Part shown: positions 60,024-64,000 of the stretch, one piece after another
Layout of the letters: each line of letters opens with the position of its first letter
How positions within the stretch are numbered: position 1 is the first letter of the stretch
Source of the DNA: Gymnothorax reevesii
Lineage: Eukaryota; Chordata; Actinopteri; Anguilliformes; Muraenidae
DNA: 64,000 nt
Direction of reading: 5' to 3'
Assembly: GCA_029721435.1 (NCBI GenBank)
Contig: CM056576.1
Location: 113,688,666 to 113,752,665 of the forward strand
Position numbers and translations under genes: made by a program
Notes under the pieces: model-generated
The model's input: the letters and a program-made list of their open reading frames with translations, nothing else
Told to the model about the DNA's origin: nothing
The model's database searches: none

Positions 60024-63000
60024 TTAATGTCTTCCTATGAGCATGGCTCCCAGGAGGCAAAGTGGTTCAACCCTCATAGTATGGGGGAATTCGCTTGTGT
60101 TTCTGTAAGTCCAAGAGCCAGCCAGTCATACCCAGGACACAGACATATCCAGAAGACAGAGTGCCTTCAAGATCTTAAGCAGGCACTGATAAAAACACAC
60201 TATTCAGGGCTCATGCCTGCCCAAATAATTAACAGTCAAACTCAATGCTGACATTTTTCATATTTGAATGTTGACCCTCCTCCGATCGTCAAATGGCAGT
60301 CAAAGGAAACTTGCTACTTGCTACTTCTCTGAAATGAAGGCGGGAAATTATTCGCCCTTTGGGCATTTCCTGCCAGGGTCTCTTTAGAAAACTAGAACAG
60401 TTGCAGAAACAGTCGCACTGGTTTAAAAATCACTGATCATCATATGACTGGCAGCGTTGCAGTCTCTGGGGTTATTACAATAATGAATCTGAATAGGGAA
60501 GAAATTCCTTGGCTCTTCGAAATGCTTATTACTTTGGAAATACTCATAACTGAAATTGAGGGCATCTTCATTTCATGAAAGCGCTCGAAATTGCCTTTAA
60601 TTTTTAACTGCAGGATGCTCGTTTCATTTTACTAATGTTTGCTTAGGACTCGTCCACACTTCAACAGGCATTGCACAGTTGTGGGCTTGTGTGTCTACCT
60701 GCACAGTAACTGGGGCAGTATGCCAAATGTAAACAGGTGCTTTGGTATTATCATATTCAAGAGCCATGGGTAGAGATACAACAACTATAAAAAAGCAATT
60801 AAGATCTGAAATTGAGCTTGAGTGCATGGGAAGTAAAGGCAGACAATTCAGGCTGCTTTTGAGGCATTGGGTGGAGATATTTGAGGGGTACGATTGCGTT
60901 TTAAATGGCACTGACCGCGTCCACTCCATGTTTCCATGTCAGTTAATCACTGTTGTGAGAGTCCACTTGATCATGTTCATCAAATATTGCCTTTTTTGTA
61001 GCCAAGAGCATAGGCTTATCCAACTTTCCTCGGAATGACAGCATGATTCCAATAAATTCTCTGTCTAAACAAGACAACTGATCTGGGGTGACATTAAAGC
61101 TTTTGGAAATAGATGATTCACGCAATCGATTTGGTGCCATTGAGTAAACCAATGGGCAACATCAAGGTATTTAAATGGCATTGGGCCCACCCCCAGGCTT
61201 CTTTATGCAACATAAAGTGCAACATTCGTTTGCAATTTTGGATTCATCAGTTACCTTCACCCCTGAGGAAACCCATCTTTCTCTAGTGCTCAATCATAGT
61301 TAGCAGCTGCTTGCAAATGGTTGTTTACACATGCTCCCGAGCAAGCAAAATAACAAAGCTAATCCAAGCTTAAAGTACAACTTCCCGCAAAATGCTTTGT
61401 GCCCTGCGTGCATAAACAAAGAAAACCAGCTGGGAGAAAGGTTCTCTAAATCTTTCATAAAACACACCGTTTCACAAACTTTGCTACGCATTACCATGCT
61501 CATTTTATTCCAGGAAATGCCGAGAAATACGCTGCATGCGAGTTTTGAAACTCGGGGCTAAAATCATTTAATAGACTGCATAATCCCATACCTTCCCTGT
61601 TTGCCTTGCAGTGTGTCAGTAATCCTTAATAAAAGAAACATTCTGCAACAGATGCGGCCTCAAATTAAACTTGCGCGGGATACTGAGCAACTGGTATAGA
61701 GCAGTTCCCTTCTGAAAGCGATGCAGTTCATGCAGCCGCACCCATGGTGTCGAGGAGCTGAGTGGCTCTTTTAACGGCATCAAGGTAGAATCAGAAACTG
61801 CTTTCATCAGAACTAATTTAAAGCGCAAACTCTACCTGGCATTAGTCTGGGAATTGGCGTGGGTGGGTGGCGCGCGTGTTCTTGAAACACCTCAAAGCCT
61901 CTTGGGAAATTAACGCAGGAGCGACATCAAACAAAGTGAGCGCATCCGGCGCATCCGAGCGAAACGTTCATTCACATTCAAATTCGCCAAATGTAAATTC
62001 GAGTTAATTAGCGTGCATATGGTCGCAGATAATATTGGCTTCTCTCATATCCCCCAGATCCAGCAGAAAGTTGGAGATGGTTAAATCCCGTCAGCAGAGA
62101 TGCTTATATTCGGCTTTAGATGGCAGATTTCCTGTCCACGAGCTCGAGTAAATCGGCAAAGTCCCCTCAGATCAGCTGAAATATACAGTCTCCTGTTACA
62201 TTAGTGTGCAGTGACATTCCCAAAGGAAAAATCAAATAAATCTGGATATTCCCTGTCTCGAAGTCTGAGGGAACTTTTTTCACGCTCAAGAGGCCACAAA
62301 ATTCAGAGGCTCCAGGCTGCCTCAGAGCATTTCAGTGGAGAGAAGAGCCCATCTGAAGTTTGACCGTGAAAGACTGGAAGAAACCGGAAAGAGAATGAAA
62401 GAATAGACAGAATGAAAAGCAGACGCTGTTTGTACTGCAGCAGTGATCGCCTGGAACAAACTTTCCTGTGATCCATTGCGGCCGTTGCCTGGAACAAAAT
62501 TTTCAGCAAACCAACACCCCAAAAAACCCATAATACTAAATATTGTGTGCTCGCAAAAACTAACATAGCAAAGTCTATCTTTAGGATGATTTTAGTTTTG
62601 CAATAAGACAAGGCATCCTAAATTACCTTGTTTTTGGCTACTTTTTGATTGACAGGGGCAACTTCTACCTCATTGGAAAACTCGACGAAATGACAAGGTT
62701 GGGACTTACGGGTGACGTTCACACTACCAGGCTCAAGTGACATTTTTTTTTACCTTAATGTGACACAGATCTGATGCTTTCAGGATTGTTTCGACACACT
62801 AATACAATCTTACATCCAATCTTCAAATCAGAATTGAGCCACTTTCATATGTTGTCCTAGATCGGATACAAATCGGACACATGGCCATGTGACGTGACTG
62901 AGAACAACCAGATCAGAGTCCATAATTGGCCTGTACGTATGAGCTGAGTGCAGTCTGGCTTTTTCCCACCTTCTCAATCTCATCCTGTACGGCTGATGAA

Positions 63001-63667
63001 CAGTTTGTTTTGCTCCAGGGAAAAAAAAAAACTCCTATGCTTTCGCTACTATCACGTCCATCTTCTCACCATAAGTGTTCGCACAAATGTGAAATTTTTT
63101 ATGGTTGGTGATGCATATGACACATGCAAAAACGCATCATATGCGCATGCCTGCCATTTCGGAGGACAGATGCATTCACATTACATTAAGATACTGGCCA
63201 CTTGTAATTATGAACGTGAATCATCAAGATAGGTAAATTTGATCTGGGGAAAAAAAAAAAAAATCAGAATTGAGCAACAAGGCTTGTAATATGAGCGTAG
63301 CGCAGGACTCGTGTGTAGACGGAAGTTCAGTTTCTCTCAATTCATTAAATTGGGAATTGAGGTCAGACAGACCAGGTCGTAAACAAGCAGTAAGGTTGTA
63401 GCACAAATTCAATACACAGAATCCAAATCGATACACAGGCAGAAATCCAAAAGCCAGTGGGGCAGAATGCGGAACAAAGAGGGAAGCAGAATCATAAACC
63501 ACATACCCAAGCGTAGTCAGGGCTAAAAATAAACGGACACAAAGGGAAATCCAAAACTCATAAACCTGGGTCAAAGCAAATCAAACAGGAATACAAAACT
63601 CAGAAATGACGCCTCATACTGAAGAACAGAGACAAACTCGCCCCGGGAAACATAAACTGAGGGCTTA
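60024..63667. other. Intronic sequence without recognised genes
   Basis: No LDLa or other exon could be recognised, and no repeat beyond short A or T runs. Confidence 0.45.
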
Positions 63668-64000
63668 CAGTTGCAATCAAAATTATTCAACCCTCATTGC
63701 AAATTGGGTTTAAGAGCAAAATTTACAAACTTTTAGCTGTTTGTGATCAACAGATTGAATAAGAGCATTGTAAATAGCTCAACACAATATAACACGTGGT
63801 CTCTCCAAATTTAACACGAAATACCAAAATACCCCCCCCCCCCCAACAGAATCCCTCATAAGAGCATACTTGCAAGTCAGGTGTTGTCTCAAGCACACCT
63901 AATGCAGCTAATCAAGAGCTTAATTAGTTGCATCAGGTTTGCTAAAGATAGAACACATCAAATACTTGCACTCACTAGGGGTTTGTTGTCAGTGACATTT
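63668..64000. mobile_element. Tc1/mariner left end, cut by the window edge
   Basis: After TA (63666-63667) the sequence CAGTTGCAATCAAAATTATT, then CAACC, is the terminus of a fish Tc1 subfamily. It is followed by typical subterminal text (GGTGTTGTCTCAAGCACACC, CTAATCAAGAGCTTAATTAG). A poly-C run at about 63826-63844 interrupts it. The transposase frame, if present, lies past the window. Confidence 0.7.

Noticed and set aside
1..64000. CRISPR array or prokaryotic system
   Set aside because: Tandem arrays here have 131-160 bp units without unique spacers, and the window has vertebrate spliced exons.

Overview
The window is vertebrate, almost certainly teleost fish, nuclear DNA. The evidence is four spliced exons of an LDL-receptor-family gene on the minus strand, very long introns, many Tc1/mariner DD34E transposons, hAT-like and TTAA-target elements, a fish-type tRNA-headed SINE fragment, and CA/GT microsatellites. 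I saw no bacterial-type operon, rRNA, tRNA gene or CRISPR array. The species cannot be fixed from this sequence.

The host gene is best read as lrp8 (apolipoprotein E receptor 2), with vldlr as the close alternative. In transcript order the exons are LA3 (47960 to 47832), LA4-LA6 (5023 to 4640), LA7 (1424 to 1302) and LA8 (689 to 567). All four have AG/GT borders and phase 1-1, so each can be joined or skipped in frame. They encode six LDL-receptor class A modules of the ligand-binding domain. Signal peptide, LA1 and LA2 lie beyond 64000. The EGF/beta-propeller, membrane and tail exons lie before position 1. The LA3-LA4 intron is about 42.8 kb and fills most of the window.

That intron is a nested record of repeats. 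At 5.4-6.0 kb there is an AGGTCA-rich tandem array. At 6.6-8.2 kb there is a nearly intact Tc1 with one frameshift. At 9.8-11.7 kb a hAT element with an 8-bp target duplication splits a minisatellite. A degenerate minisatellite lies at 14.7-15.4 kb. At 15.6-19.2 kb a Tc1 is split cleanly by a TTAA element. At 20.0-21.1 kb a Tc1 relic is split by a tandem-core element. More Tc1 relics, an exon relic and a second tandem-core element occupy 23.5-26.6 kb. At 29.7-38.6 kb a diverged direct duplication holds a Tc1, which holds an insert of about 4.3 kb with a THAP-like zinc finger, a MITE and a long hairpin. A candidate solo LTR lies at 39.1-40.1 kb, a third tandem-core element at 42.8-43.8 kb, and a Tc1 relic at 45.2-46.4 kb. 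Upstream of exon LA3 are a TTAA MITE and a SINE fragment (49.9-50.35 kb), and a three-level nest at 56.5-60.0 kb. A Tc1 end is cut by the window edge at 63.7 kb.

The most unusual theme is a group of four short elements (20.6, 26.2, 42.8 and 58.2 kb). They have unrelated core sequences but nearly the same architecture. Three have cores repeated every 146-147 bp, and the fourth (26.2 kb) has one 145-bp and one 131-bp interval. A CGGAC- or GGCGG-type simple sequence follows the core, and a terminal hairpin ends the element. This resembles what I remember of bivalve 'pearl' and Helentron-associated elements. Two of these arrays, and the separate 5.4 kb array, carry regularly spaced AGGTCA nuclear-receptor half-sites, including perfect DR1 sites at 43.15 and 43.44 kb.
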